Positions 35,932 to 46,100 are shown, numbered from the stretch's first letter. The stretch: 61,561 nt of DNA from Allobosea sp. Root381 (GCF_001429395.1 NZ_LMJT01000019.1:1-61561), one strand, 5' to 3'. A program made the numbers and translations. Notes: generated by a model from the sequence alone, not told the origin.

Positions 35932-36799
35932 CGCGACCACGGCCTCCGCGGCCGCACCGGAGAAGCCGCCGCGCCGGCCGATGTCGCTGCAGCTCAAGGT
36001 CGGCCTCGCGATCACGGGGACGATGGTGCTGCTCGGGCTGCTGGCGCCCTGGATCGCGCCGCATCCCTGGGACACCATCTCGATGCGCACGCGTTTCCTG
36101 GCACCGAACGCGACCTACTGGCTCGGCACCGACGAGTACGGCCGCGACGTGCTCAGCCGCCTGCTGATGGGCGCACGCCTGTCGATCGCGATGGGCGTCG
36201 CCGCCACCGTCGTCAGCCTCGCGATCGGTGTCCCGATGGGCCTTGCGGCCGGTTATTTCCGCGGCTGGACCGACGAAGTCCTGATGCGGCTCGCCGACAT
36301 CCTGATGGCAGTCCCGCCGATCATGCTCGGCCTCCTTGTCCTCGCGGTGACGCCGCCGGCGCTGTGGAAGACCGCGCTCGCCGTCGGCTTCGTCTATATC
36401 CCGCTGATCGCGCGCATAGCACGCAGCGTCACCCTCACCCTCGCCAACGAGGAGTTCATCCAGGCCGCCAAGGCTCGCGCCGAGAGCAACTGGTACATCC
36501 TCTTCCGCGAGATCCTGCCCAATGCCTGGCCGCCGCTGCTGGTCGAGGCCAGCCTGCGAGTGACCTATGCGATCCTGCTCGGCTCGGCGCTGAGCTTTCT
36601 GGGGCTGGGCGCTCAGCCGCCGAGTTCGGACTGGGGCCTGATGATCTCGGAAGCACGCTCCTTCATTGACCGCGCGCCCTGGATCGCGCTGGCGCCGGGC
36701 ATCGCCATGTGCGTGCTCGTCATCGGCATCAACCTGCTCGGCGACGGCGCCCGCGAGCGGCTCGACCCGCGGCTCAAGGCCCGCATCGGAAAGCGCTGA
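35921..36799 (+). CDS. ABC transporter permease, DppC type
   Basis: The 292-residue permease has the N-terminal DppC region (FLAPNATYWLGTDEYGRDVL), about six helices and the EAA-type loop ANEEFIQAAKARAESNWYIL. It forms the translocation channel with the DppB-type protein. The ATG at 35921 overlaps the previous gene by 11 bases, giving coupled translation. Confidence 0.93.
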   Translation: MSGDATTASAAAPEKPPRRPMSLQLKVGLAITGTMVLLGLLAPWIAPHPWDTISMRTRFLAPNATYWLGTDEYGRDVLSRLLMGARLSIAMGVAATVVSLAIGVPMGLAAGYFRGWTDEVLMRLADILMAVPPIMLGLLVLAVTPPALWKTALAVGFVYIPLIARIARSVTLTLANEEFIQAAKARAESNWYILFREILPNAWPPLLVEASLRVTYAILLGSALSFLGLGAQPPSSDWGLMISEARSFIDRAPWIALAPGIAMCVLVIGINLLGDGARERLDPRLKARIGKR

Positions 36800-36800
36800 C

Positions 36801-38642
36801 ATGCTGCAGATCGACGACCTCACTGTCCGATACCGCACGCCGGGCGGCGTGCTCGAGGCGCTTTCCTCGATTTCGATCTCAGCCGAGAAGGGCCGCACGC
36901 TGGCGCTGGTCGGCGAGTCCGGATCGGGCAAGAGCACGGTGGCGCTGGCCGCGATGGGCCTGCTGCCGCAGGAGGCCGAGATCGCCTCCGGCAAGATCGT
37001 CTTCGACGGCCGGGACATCGGCGCGATGTCCTTCGAGGAGCGCCGTCAGTTGCGCGGCTCGCGGCTCGGCCTGGTCTTCCAGGATCCGTTCTCCGTCCTC
37101 AACCCGTCGCTGCCGATCGGCGAGCAGGTTGGCGAGGGGCTGGTCCATCATCGCGGCTTCAGCAAGGCCCAGGCCTTCGAGCGTGCGGTGGAACTGCTCA
37201 ACGAGGTTGGCATCGTCAATCCGCAGGCTGTCGCCAAGGCCTATCCGCACGAGCTCTCCGGCGGCATGCGCCAGCGCGCGCTGATCGCCGGCGCACTGGC
37301 GCCGGAGCCGGACCTGCTGATCCTCGACGAGCCGACGACGGCTCTCGACGTGACGATCGAGGCGCAGATCCTCGATCTGCTCGAACAGCTGCGGACGAGC
37401 CGCGGGCTCACCATGCTCTTCATCAGTCACAATCTCGGCGTGGTCCGGCGCATCGCCGACGAGGTCGCGGTGCTCTATGCCGGGCAGATCGTCGAGCACG
37501 GCAGCACCACCGAGGTGCTGCACCACCCGGTGCATCCCTATTCCAAGGGGCTGCTCGCGGCGATCCCGCGCATCGGCCTGAAGCAGCATCGCCTCGCCGC
37601 CATCCCGGGCCGCCTGCCCGACCTGCGCAAGCCGCCCTCCGGCTGCCGCTTCATCACGCGCTGCCCCTTCGCGACGCCGTCCAGCGATGCGCCGCAGACG
37701 CTTCGCCAGGTCGGTGAGCGCAAGGTCCGCTGCGCCAATGCCGAGCCCCTGCGCGACACGCCCTGGCCCCGACCAGAGCAGGTTGCCGAGCCGATCGACC
37801 TCTCCGCCCGCAACCAGAAGCCGATCGTCTCGGTCACCGATCTCACCAAGACCTTCCGGCTCGGTGGTGGCTGGCGCTTCGACGGCTGGCGTCCGCGCAA
37901 GGTCGAGACGCTGCTGACGCCGGTCAACGCCATCAGCCTCGACATCCGCCAGGGCGAAGTGCTCGGCCTCGTCGGCGAATCCGGCTCGGGCAAGACGACG
38001 CTCGGCCGCACCATCCTGCGCCTGATCGACCCCGACGCCGGGACGATCCGGATCGGATCGGAAACGATATCGGACAAGCCGCAGCGCGAGTTGGAGGCCA
38101 TGCGTCGCACGGCACAGATCGTCTTCCAGAACCCGGATTCCTCGCTCAACCCGCGCAAGACCATCGGTGAACTGCTGGCTCGCCCGATCGAGCGCTTCGG
38201 CCTGGTGCCGAAGGCCGAGATCCCGGCGCGTGTCCGGGCCCTGCTCGATCTCGTGCGCCTGCCCGCCCATTACGCGGATCGCTACGCCCACCAGATGAGC
38301 GGCGGCGAGAAGCAGCGCGTCGGCATAGCCCGCGCGCTGGCGACAGAGCCGAAATTCATCGTCTGCGACGAACCGGTCTCGGCGTTGGACGTCTCGGTCC
38401 AGGCGGCAATCGTCAACCTGCTCGCCGACCTGCGCGACCGCCTTGGCGTCGCCTATCTGTTCATTTCCCACGACATCTCGGTGGTCGCCCATCTCGCCGA
38501 CAGGATCGCAGTGATGAACCGCGGCGAGCTGGTCGAGATCGGGGATGCCGACACAGTGATGAACAATCCGCAGCACCCCTATACGATCAAGCTGCTTTCG
38601 GCAGTGCCGAGAGTCGATGCTGCGATGCAAGCGAGAACCTGA
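36801..38642 (+). CDS. ABC transporter ATP-binding protein, fused DppD-DppF
   Basis: The 613-residue protein contains two ATPase domains. Domain one has Walker A GESGSGKST (near residue 37), signature LSGGMRQRALIAGAL and Walker B LLILDEPTTALDVT. Domain two has GESGSGKTTLGRT (near 390), MSGGEKQRVGIARAL and CDEPVSALDVS. Each carries the oligopeptide-type C-terminal extension, the first with the CRFITRCPF cysteine pattern. It powers the peptide-type importer. Its start lies one base after the permease stop. Confidence 0.94.
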   Translation: MLQIDDLTVRYRTPGGVLEALSSISISAEKGRTLALVGESGSGKSTVALAAMGLLPQEAEIASGKIVFDGRDIGAMSFEERRQLRGSRLGLVFQDPFSVLNPSLPIGEQVGEGLVHHRGFSKAQAFERAVELLNEVGIVNPQAVAKAYPHELSGGMRQRALIAGALAPEPDLLILDEPTTALDVTIEAQILDLLEQLRTSRGLTMLFISHNLGVVRRIADEVAVLYAGQIVEHGSTTEVLHHPVHPYSKGLLAAIPRIGLKQHRLAAIPGRLPDLRKPPSGCRFITRCPFATPSSDAPQTLRQVGERKVRCANAEPLRDTPWPRPEQVAEPIDLSARNQKPIVSVTDLTKTFRLGGGWRFDGWRPRKVETLLTPVNAISLDIRQGEVLGLVGESGSGKTTLGRTILRLIDPDAGTIRIGSETISDKPQRELEAMRRTAQIVFQNPDSSLNPRKTIGELLARPIERFGLVPKAEIPARVRALLDLVRLPAHYADRYAHQMSGGEKQRVGIARALATEPKFIVCDEPVSALDVSVQAAIVNLLADLRDRLGVAYLFISHDISVVAHLADRIAVMNRGELVEIGDADTVMNNPQHPYTIKLLSAVPRVDAAMQART

Positions 38643-38653
38643 GCGGAAAACCG

Positions 38654-39178
38654 ATGGAAGTCGAGATTCGCCCCGCGACGATTGCAGACGCCGGCGCGAT
38701 TGCCGCGCTTCACGTCAAGGTGTGGCGCGAAACTTATCGCCAAATCGCGCCCGCCGATGTGCAGCTCGCTCTCGACGAGAAGCACCGTATGACGGGCTGG
38801 CGTGCCCGACTGTCGGCTCCCTCGCCTGGAGAGGCCGTGTTCGTCGCCGAGTTCGATCGGCGCGTGGTCGGTATTGTAGCAGCAGGCAAGCCGTCCAATG
38901 CCATTTTCGGCGATCGTGGTGAGATCGGGGCCCTCTACGTCGACAGCGCCCTGCAACGGCATGGCATCGGCCGCAGATTGCTGGCAACCGCGATGCGGCA
39001 CCTGCAGTCACAGGGGTTTGGCGGCGTCGGACTTGGTGTCGTCGCCGGTAACGACCCAGCCATCGCGTTTTACACTGCGCTCGGCGGGCAACTTGCGGGC
39101 CAGTACCGCGACGCAGGTCCGCTCTGGCGCTCGTCCAATATCGCGATCGTTTGGGACGGCACCGAACCGGGCACGTGA
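38654..39178 (+). CDS. GNAT family N-acetyltransferase
   Basis: The 174-residue protein has GNAT motifs: IRPATIADAGAIAALHVKVW, VFVAEFDRRVVGIV, then motif A GALYVDSALQRHGIGRRLLA (acetyl-CoA binding Q/RxxGxG/A as QRHGIG) and NDPAIAFYTALGGQ. It starts 11 bases after the ABC ATPase gene, so it is probably in the same transcript. It may acetylate an amine released by the pathway; substrate unknown. Confidence 0.88.
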   Translation: MEVEIRPATIADAGAIAALHVKVWRETYRQIAPADVQLALDEKHRMTGWRARLSAPSPGEAVFVAEFDRRVVGIVAAGKPSNAIFGDRGEIGALYVDSALQRHGIGRRLLATAMRHLQSQGFGGVGLGVVAGNDPAIAFYTALGGQLAGQYRDAGPLWRSSNIAIVWDGTEPGT

Positions 39179-39822
39179 CCAAGTGAGGAGGGCCGGCTTG
39201 ACTGGGCGGTCTGCAAAGGCCTCGTCAAGTCGGCAGCACCGCTGCTCGTGCCGCGGAACTGGTTCCCGAAGCCCTCGGGCTTGCCGATGGGAGATTTGGC
39301 TGCGTCACCAAGCAGACGATCATAGGCGACGCGGCCATGTGCGCCCGAGTTCTTTGCGGGCATCTACACGGCGATCCATGGGCTGGCCCTGCCGGGGGCC
39401 AAGGCGGTTCGAGGAGGCGCTTCCCCCTCTCCAGCGAGAGGTCGCGGCCTTTGCCGAATATTCAGTCCACTACAACACGCTGATCAGCTGCTGCGGTCAT
39501 CTCGGTCTCATCGAGGAGGCGCAGGAATTCATCGCCGCTCGGGCTCGCGTCGGCCCGCCGCCCCGCCTCTCGGTCCTTCGTCAAAACCTCGGAAAATTCG
39601 CTCATTGCGAAGTGTTCGTCGAGGGACTGAAAAAAGCCGGCGTGCCGGAGTGAAGGACGGCGAGTGCGAGCGAGCTTGCCCGAAGGATCCGCATCAACAT
39701 GCCCGCGTTGCGGCACATCATCGGCTACGCGCGAAGAGCGCCATGAGGACTCGTTGCTGCGGAACTGAGTGTCGGGGTAACAACTCTGGTCGCGGCGCGA
39801 CGCATCCAGGAGCGACGGATCC
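39179..39822. other. Intergenic region, 644 bases, with a gene remnant
   Basis: The only recognisable part is the C-terminal cyclase-like fragment at 39405-39653. The stretch 39190-39400 has short open frames on both strands but no start signals and no family I could name; it may be further decayed sequence of the same or another gene. Confidence 0.4.
39405..39653 (+). pseudogene. C-terminal remnant of a TPR-type adenylate cyclase
   Basis: The frame reads RRFEEALPPLQREVAAFAEY, then an LGLIEEAQEFIAARARV stretch, and ends FVEGLKKAGVPE. This is the usual C-terminus of class III cyclases with TPR repeats (for example an ending in YEGLRKAGLPE). No cyclase domain remains upstream and no start is visible. 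It is a truncated relic, recognised by eye. Confidence 0.6.
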
Positions 39823-40680
39823 GTGAACCGATATCCGATGTTCAATCCGCAGCTGCTGATCAGCTTCGTCGCCGTTTGCGAGGCGCTGAGTTTCACGCGC
39901 GCGGCCGACCGGGTATCGCTGTCGCAGTCCACTGTCAGCCTGCAGGTCAAACGGCTCGAGGATTTGCTGGGCCAGGCGCTGCTGGAGCGCTCCTCGCATC
40001 AGGTCGAACTCACGGAAGAGGGGGAGCGGCTGCTGAGCTATGCGCGGCGGATCATCGCGCTCAACGAGGAGGCGCATGATGCGCTAACCGGCGCCTGGCG
40101 GGACGGCGTGCTGCGTCTCGGAATGCCGGAGGACTTCGCAGTGCCGACCGTCGAGTTGCTGGCGGCCTTCAGCCGGGAGCAACCGCATCTGAGACTCGAC
40201 GTGACCAGCGGGCTGAGCGCCGATCTACGCACTGCCTATGAGCGCGAGGAACTCGACTTGATCCTGGTGAAGCAGCGGCGCGGGCAGCCGCCACGCGCAG
40301 CCCGGCGCGAGCCGCTGCTCTGGCTCGACAGTCGGGCGCATCCGGCCATCGAGCGCGCTCCCGTTTCCCTGGCGATGTTCCCGCTCGGCGGGCTCTATCG
40401 CGACGAGTTATGCGGAGCGCTCGACGCGCTCGGCATCCGCTGGCGCGTCGGATATTGCAGCGGCAGCCTGGCAGCGCTCGCCGCCGCGTCCGCCGCGGGG
40501 CTCGGCGTGACCCTGCTGCCCGCCGGCTGCAGGTTGCCCGGGCACAGGCCCCTTGGCGCAGCCGAGGGGCTGGCCGAGATCACCGATTTCGAGCTGGCGC
40601 TCTACTATCGGGACGATGCGCCGGCCGCGACCACCGCGTTGGCCGAACGGCTGGCAACCTTCTGCCGGCTGGAGGCGTGA
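39823..40680 (+). CDS. LysR-family transcriptional regulator
   Basis: The 285-residue regulator has the winged helix at about residues 5-65 (FVAVCEALSFTRAADRVSLS, QSTVSLQVKRLEDLLGQ) and a shorter effector domain. It lies 108 bases upstream of the Tat-exported amidohydrolase gene and on the same strand, and likely controls it. The effector domain is about 15 residues shorter than usual. Confidence 0.92.
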   Translation: MNRYPMFNPQLLISFVAVCEALSFTRAADRVSLSQSTVSLQVKRLEDLLGQALLERSSHQVELTEEGERLLSYARRIIALNEEAHDALTGAWRDGVLRLGMPEDFAVPTVELLAAFSREQPHLRLDVTSGLSADLRTAYEREELDLILVKQRRGQPPRAARREPLLWLDSRAHPAIERAPVSLAMFPLGGLYRDELCGALDALGIRWRVGYCSGSLAALAAASAAGLGVTLLPAGCRLPGHRPLGAAEGLAEITDFELALYYRDDAPAATTALAERLATFCRLEA

Positions 40681-40788
40681 CTGACGACGGCATTGACCTT
40701 CTCAATCGCCAGCATTGCCAATTATCGCTGCCAAAGCGCTGCCTTGCCCCGTATTTCAGGGGCAACAACCATAGGGAGGTGGCGAAGC

Positions 40789-42186
40789 ATGGAAACGGGA
40801 CACCATCAGAACAGGCGTGCGTTTCTCGGCCGGACGGGTGGCATCGTCACCGCCTGCGCCGTGGCAGGTCTGACAGGCAGTGGCGGAACCAAGGCCTCGC
40901 CCGCCCCCGGCAAGCCTGCCGCGGCCGAAGCGGAGACGCGCAGCCTGACGGACCAGCACTATCTGCTGACGAATGTCCGGCTCGAGGAAGGCTTCGCCTA
41001 TGACGGCGACGTCGTGACGGCCACCCGCACGGCCCTGCATTCGCTGGAGATCAAGGCTGGCAAATTCGTCGCGCTTCATGCCGCAGACGCCGTCTTGCCA
41101 GCCGGAGTGCCCACCTACCGGGCCAATGGCCAGCTCGCCCTGCCGGCGATGCGCGACATGCACATTCACCTCGACAAGACCTTCTACGGCGGCCCGTGGC
41201 AGGCGCCGCTCCCGCGGCAGGGCAAGACGATCCTCGACATGATCGCGCGCGAAGAGAGGCTGCTGCCGCAATTGCTGCCGACCTCGCAGCAGCGCGCCGA
41301 GGCACTGATCGCCCTGCTGCACTCCAAGGGTACCACGGTCGCCCGCAGTCACTGCAACATCGATCCGGTCAGCGGGCTTAAGAGCCTTGAACATCTGCAG
41401 CGCGCGCTGGAGAATCATCGCGACGACTTCAGCTGCGAGATCGTTGCCTTCCCACAACATGGTCTCCTGCACTCGAAGGTCGATGGGCTGATGCGGGAGG
41501 CTATGAGCATGGGCGTTGCCTATGTCGGCGGGCTCGATCCAACCAATGTCGACGGTGCTATGGAGAAGTCGCTCGACGCGATGTTCCAGATCGCGCTCGA
41601 CACCGGCAAAGGCGTCGATATTCACCTTCACGAGGCGAGCCCGGCCGGCGTCGCAGCGATCGGCCGCATGATCGAAACGGTCGAGAAGAACCCGGCCCTG
41701 CGTGGCAAGGTGACGATCAGCCACGCCTTCGCTCTCGCGACGCTGGCACCCGGCGCTCTGGCCGAGACGGCTTCGCGCATGGCGGCACAGGGCATGACGA
41801 TCGCCTCGTCGGTGCCGCTCGGCGCGATGACGATGCCGCTGCCGCAGCTGAGCGAGAAGGGCGTGTTCGTGATGACGGGCACCGACAGCGTCTACGATCA
41901 CTGGTCGCCCTTCGGCCGTGCCGACATGCTCGAAAAAGCCAATCTCTACGCTCAACTCTACCGCGGCAGCGACGAGTTCCGCCTGTCCCGTGCCCTGGCG
42001 ATCGCGACCGGCGGCGTTCTCCCGCTCGACGACGGCGGCAAACGCGCATGGCCCAAGGCCGGGGACGGCGCCGACTTCACGCTGGTTCCGGCCAGCTGCT
42101 CCGCCGAGGCCGTGGCAAGGCTGCCGGAGCGCAGCGCAACCTTCCATCGCGGCCGCATGGTGTTCGGCAGCGTCGGGACCGCCTGA
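40789..42186 (+). CDS. Tat-exported amidohydrolase, cytosine-deaminase-like
   Basis: The 465-residue protein has a twin-arginine signal (NRRAFLGRTGG, then a hydrophobic stretch to about residue 35). Its amidohydrolase domain carries the metal motif ALPAMRDMHIHLDKTFYGGP (about 115-134), ARSHCNIDPV, VDIHLHEASPAG and the Asp in FVMTGTDSVYDHW. It resembles cytosine deaminase/N-acyl deaminases. Export of such an enzyme to the periplasm is unusual. The ATG follows AGGGAGG. An ankyrin-repeat gene follows. Confidence 0.88.
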   Translation: METGHHQNRRAFLGRTGGIVTACAVAGLTGSGGTKASPAPGKPAAAEAETRSLTDQHYLLTNVRLEEGFAYDGDVVTATRTALHSLEIKAGKFVALHAADAVLPAGVPTYRANGQLALPAMRDMHIHLDKTFYGGPWQAPLPRQGKTILDMIAREERLLPQLLPTSQQRAEALIALLHSKGTTVARSHCNIDPVSGLKSLEHLQRALENHRDDFSCEIVAFPQHGLLHSKVDGLMREAMSMGVAYVGGLDPTNVDGAMEKSLDAMFQIALDTGKGVDIHLHEASPAGVAAIGRMIETVEKNPALRGKVTISHAFALATLAPGALAETASRMAAQGMTIASSVPLGAMTMPLPQLSEKGVFVMTGTDSVYDHWSPFGRADMLEKANLYAQLYRGSDEFRLSRALAIATGGVLPLDDGGKRAWPKAGDGADFTLVPASCSAEAVARLPERSATFHRGRMVFGSVGTA

Positions 42187-42217
42187 CGCAGTCACGCGAG
42201 CTGCAGGAGAGTATCCG

Positions 42218-42904
42218 ATGAAACGCGCATTCGCCCGCATCATCGCTCTGGCTCTGGTCGCGGCCTTTGCATCACTACCGGCCTCGGCGCAGACACCGCC
42301 ATCGGCCGACGAGATCGCGGGCTATCGCGGCCTGCAGGCGGCCGCCTGGACCGGTGACGTCGCTGCGATCGAGAGACTGGCGGCGGCAGGTGCCGGGATC
42401 GATGCGCGCGATGGCCACGACCGAACTGCGCTTCACATCGCGGCCCATGCCCGGCAGCCCGAGGCCATGCGGACGCTGGTCAGGCTGGGGGCCGATCCAC
42501 GTGCTCTCGACGCTCAGCGCTACGACACGGTTACGATCGCGGCGGTCGCCGACGACGTCGGGACGATGCGTGTGGCGCTGGCGATCGGCGGGGATCCGAA
42601 GGCGATCACCAGTCCCTATGACGGCACTGCCCTGATCGCTGCCGCCCATCTCGGCCATGACGAGATCGTCAAGGTCCTGATCGACGCCGGAGCCCCGCTC
42701 GATCACGTCAACAACCTCGCCTGGACCGCGCTCATCGAGGCCGTCGTCCTCGGCGACGGTGGAGCGCGGCATCAGCGCACCGTGAGCCATCTCGTCGCTG
42801 CCGGCGCCCGGCGCGACCTCGGAGACCGCAGTGGCGTGATACCGATCGAGATGGCACGCCAGCGAGGCTACGACGCCATGGTTCGCATCCTGGACAAGAA
42901 ATGA
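42218..42904 (+). CDS. Exported ankyrin-repeat protein
   Basis: The 228-residue protein has a signal peptide (residues 1-24, cleavage near ASAQ) and about five ankyrin repeats (LQAAAWTGDVAAIERLAAAG, RTALHIAAHARQPEAMRTLV, and so on). Small periplasmic ankyrin proteins are often protein-binding partners of neighbouring enzymes. It follows the Tat amidohydrolase by 31 bases with a CAGGAGAG ribosome site, so an interaction is plausible but unproven. Confidence 0.88.
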   Translation: MKRAFARIIALALVAAFASLPASAQTPPSADEIAGYRGLQAAAWTGDVAAIERLAAAGAGIDARDGHDRTALHIAAHARQPEAMRTLVRLGADPRALDAQRYDTVTIAAVADDVGTMRVALAIGGDPKAITSPYDGTALIAAAHLGHDEIVKVLIDAGAPLDHVNNLAWTALIEAVVLGDGGARHQRTVSHLVAAGARRDLGDRSGVIPIEMARQRGYDAMVRILDKK

Positions 42905-42918
42905 AAGTCGTCCGAGGT

Positions 42919-43062
42919 GAGGCGGAAGAGCTCTCCGATCGGTCCGCCGAGCACCCAGGGTGCGGTGATGCGGTCGTGGCAGAGGGCGGCGAGGAAGGTC
43001 ATCGTCTTCGAATGGCCGTGGGGGAGCCTTGGCGTTGAGCCTTTCGCTGCGCCTTCACCAGC
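42919..43062 (-). pseudogene. IS630-family transposase fragment
   Basis: The minus strand reads LPHGHSKTMTFLAALCHDRI followed by TAPWVLGGPIGE. This matches the APHGHWKTTTFLAALR...APCVFDGPINGE region of IS630-family DDE transposases. Only about 45 codons remain; no start, stop or inverted repeats are seen. It separates the ankyrin gene from the autotransporter. Confidence 0.75.
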
Positions 43063-43139
43063 CTCGCAGCGATGCGGGACAGGGGATGCCGTGCCCTCCT
43101 CTGCATGATCCGAGGTACGGCGGCTGCAGCGCCGGATGA

Positions 43140-46100
43140 TCAGAACATGATATCGATCCGCCCCTTCAAGGCATGATCCCGCGCGTTGTCGCTCAGCGCC
43201 GCGCCATAGCTCAAGCCGAGCGTGGTCGAGCGGGACGCCTTCCAGGCCAGCCCCGCCTCGGCAAGCAGAGTGTCGCGCGCAAGCGGCGCGGCATAGCTGC
43301 GGAACGGCGTCACGCCCGTGACGAAGGTGAGATCGGCCGCCGGTGTGGTGTCGCCGAAGGCATGGCGCCAGCCGAGCATGCCGCGCGCGATCAGCGGCAG
43401 GGCGCCGAGCTGCGCCTCGGCGCGCAGGCCGAGCGTGGTGAAGCCGAGGCGCTGGTCGCGCCCGAGCACAACCAGCGCGGCAGCGCCGCCCTGCTCTGCC
43501 GCCCGGTCGGTGCGGATGCTGACCGCCGCGATCTGCGCGAAGGGTTCGAACGCGACCGGGCCGAGCGTCAGCCCGTAGCCGATCTCGGCGAAGGCCTGGG
43601 CGGTGGCGCTGCGGCCGTCGAGCCGCAGATTGTCGGTGAAACCGGGCAGCGAGACCTGTCGCCGCATGTCGGTCTCGCTCCAGGCATAGGCCGCGCCGGC
43701 CCGGAACGAGACGGCACCGAAGCGGGTGCCGCCATAGATCGCGCCATGGACGCTCGAGAGCTCGCCCCTGGCGGCGCGTGCGTCGATGTCGAAATCCCTC
43801 TGCGTGTAGCCGCCCGCAACGCCGAGGCGCCATTGCGCGGCACTGAGCGTATCCGACTTCATCTCCATACCGAGCAGCATGCCGCCGCCGCTGCGATGCA
43901 GCGAGCCCGCGTTGCCGTCGCGGTCGGTCGAGCCCTTCGCGCCGATCGCCTCGCCCCAGATCGCGAAGCGGCTCGGGTCGAAGACCGGCGCCGGCATGGC
44001 GGTGGACGACTTGCGCCCCGGAAGGTCGGCCGTGAACGAGCCCTCGACGCTGCCGCCTGCCGCTGCCGGACCGAATGGCGCGCGCAGCCGGTTCAGGATC
44101 GATTCGCGAATGAGATGGCTGTCCTCGACCGCAATCGAGACGGCCTGCGCATGCGCCTCGCCGGAGAGCGCGTCGAAGCCGGCGCGCGCCTGTTCGGCCG
44201 TGGTGCCGAGCAGGCGGTCATAGATGGCATTGCCGGTTCCCAGCGCCTCGGCCGCATGTGAGGCGCCGGCCTGGTTGCGCGTGATCGCGACGGCCGGGAA
44301 CGCCACCTGGTTGCGCGCCATCGTCAGCACGACCTCGTTGCCGCCATAGCTCAACGACGGCGTCAGGAAGGCGAGGTCGGAGGTTGCGCCGGCGAACTGA
44401 CCGCTGACGCCGCCCTGCGCGGTCAGGATGCTGTAGCGGGTCGACTGCGCATAGGCTCCGTTGGCCGCCAGGACCTGAACCTGGCCGCCATTCAGCGTTG
44501 CCGTGCCGGTCGCCACGATGCTGTCGCTGGCGCCGGTCGCATCGAGCTCAACCTGATAGGTGGCGCCGGCACCGAACCCGACATTGCCGGCGATGTTCAG
44601 CGTGCCGATCGAATTGCCCGGCGCGACCGTGCCGCCATTCACGACGATGCCGCCGAGCGTGCCGCTGCCACCGAGCGTGCCGCCGTTCAACGTCACCACG
44701 GAACCGGCGAGCGAGCCGTTCACCGTGAGCTGCCCGGCCGTGACCGTGGTCGGCCCGCTCAGCGTGCTGGTGCCGGTCAGGATCAGGGTGCCCGCGCCCT
44801 GCTTGGCGAGCGTACCGGTACCGGAGATGGCGCCCGCAAACGAACCGCCTGCGGCCTGGTCAAAGACCAGCGCGGCGTTGTTTAAGATCGGGCCCTGGAG
44901 GCTGGTGCTGTCGCCGACCAGCGTACCACCGGAAATGGTGGTGCCGCCTGAGTAGGTGTTCGCGCCGGTGAGCGTGAGCATGCCCGTGCCGAGCTTGGCG
45001 AACGAGCCGGTGCCCGAGATGGTGCCAGCGAAGGTCCCTGCCACGCTCTGCTTGAACACCAGCGCGGCATTGTTGAGGATCTGGCCCTGGAGACTCGCGC
45101 TGTTGCCGACCAGCGTGCCGCCATTGATCGTCGTGCCGCCGGAATAGCTGTTCGCCCCGGTCAGGACGAGCGTGCCGGCGCCGGCCTTCGAAAGTCCTCC
45201 CGTCCCGGACAGTGACTGGCCGAGCGTGAAGGTGTTGGCGGCATCCGCGATGTCGAAGCCGCCGCCGCCAGCGCCGAGCGTGATCACCCGGCTCGTCTGG
45301 CTGAACCCCGTCCCCGTGATCCGCAGCACGCCGCCGTCGAGCGCGAGCGTACCGGCTGGGTCGCCGAGATTGCCGTCGCGGGCGACGCTGAGAGCGCCAC
45401 CCTTCACGACGGTTCCCCCGCCATAGGTGTTGCTGGCCGTCAGCACGAGCGCACCGGCGCCGGACTTGGTCAGGCTGCCCGGGCCACCGAGCGACTGCGC
45501 GATGGTGAAGATGTTGGCCGCATCCGCGATGTCGAAGCCGCCGCCGGCCGTGTCGAAGACGATGGGGCGGGCGAGCGCGGTCAGGCCGGTACCAGTGACC
45601 TGCAGTGTGCCGCCATTGAACACGAGCGTGCTGCCGGGATCGCCGAGATTGGCATCCGAAGCGATGCTGAGCGCGCCGCCATTCAGGAAGGTGGTGCCGG
45701 TATAGCTGTTGGCGCCGCTCAGCACGAGCGTGCCGGAGCCTTGCTTGGTCAGCGTACCGCTGCCGTCGATGGCAGCGTCGAGCGTCGCCTCGCCCACGAA
45801 ATCGGCGACGATGCGGCCTTCATTGGTGATGAAGGGAGCAGCGATAGTGCCCGGCAGCCCGCCGAGGCCGAGCTTCAGGGTGCCGTTGCCGGCGATCGCG
45901 ATCTGGTCCGCGACGAGCTTGCCGCCATCGGCGACGCTTACCGTCACGGGCTGAGGCGCGCTGAAGGGGCCGCCGAAGGCGCCGTCAAGGCCGACCGAAA
46001 CCCCGCCGCCGCTGTTGATCGTCCAGCTCGAACTTGCGCCGGTGATGGTAACGTCGAGGCTCGCAGGGCCAAAGATATCGGTTGCGTCCAGACTGGCGCC

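Noticed and set aside
39190..39400. Short frames on both strands between the GNAT gene and the cyclase relic
   Set aside because: No start signals and no recognisable family, so reported only as intergenic sequence.
44739..45122. Passenger repeats considered as a mobile element or array
   Set aside because: They are in-frame coding repeats inside one autotransporter gene.
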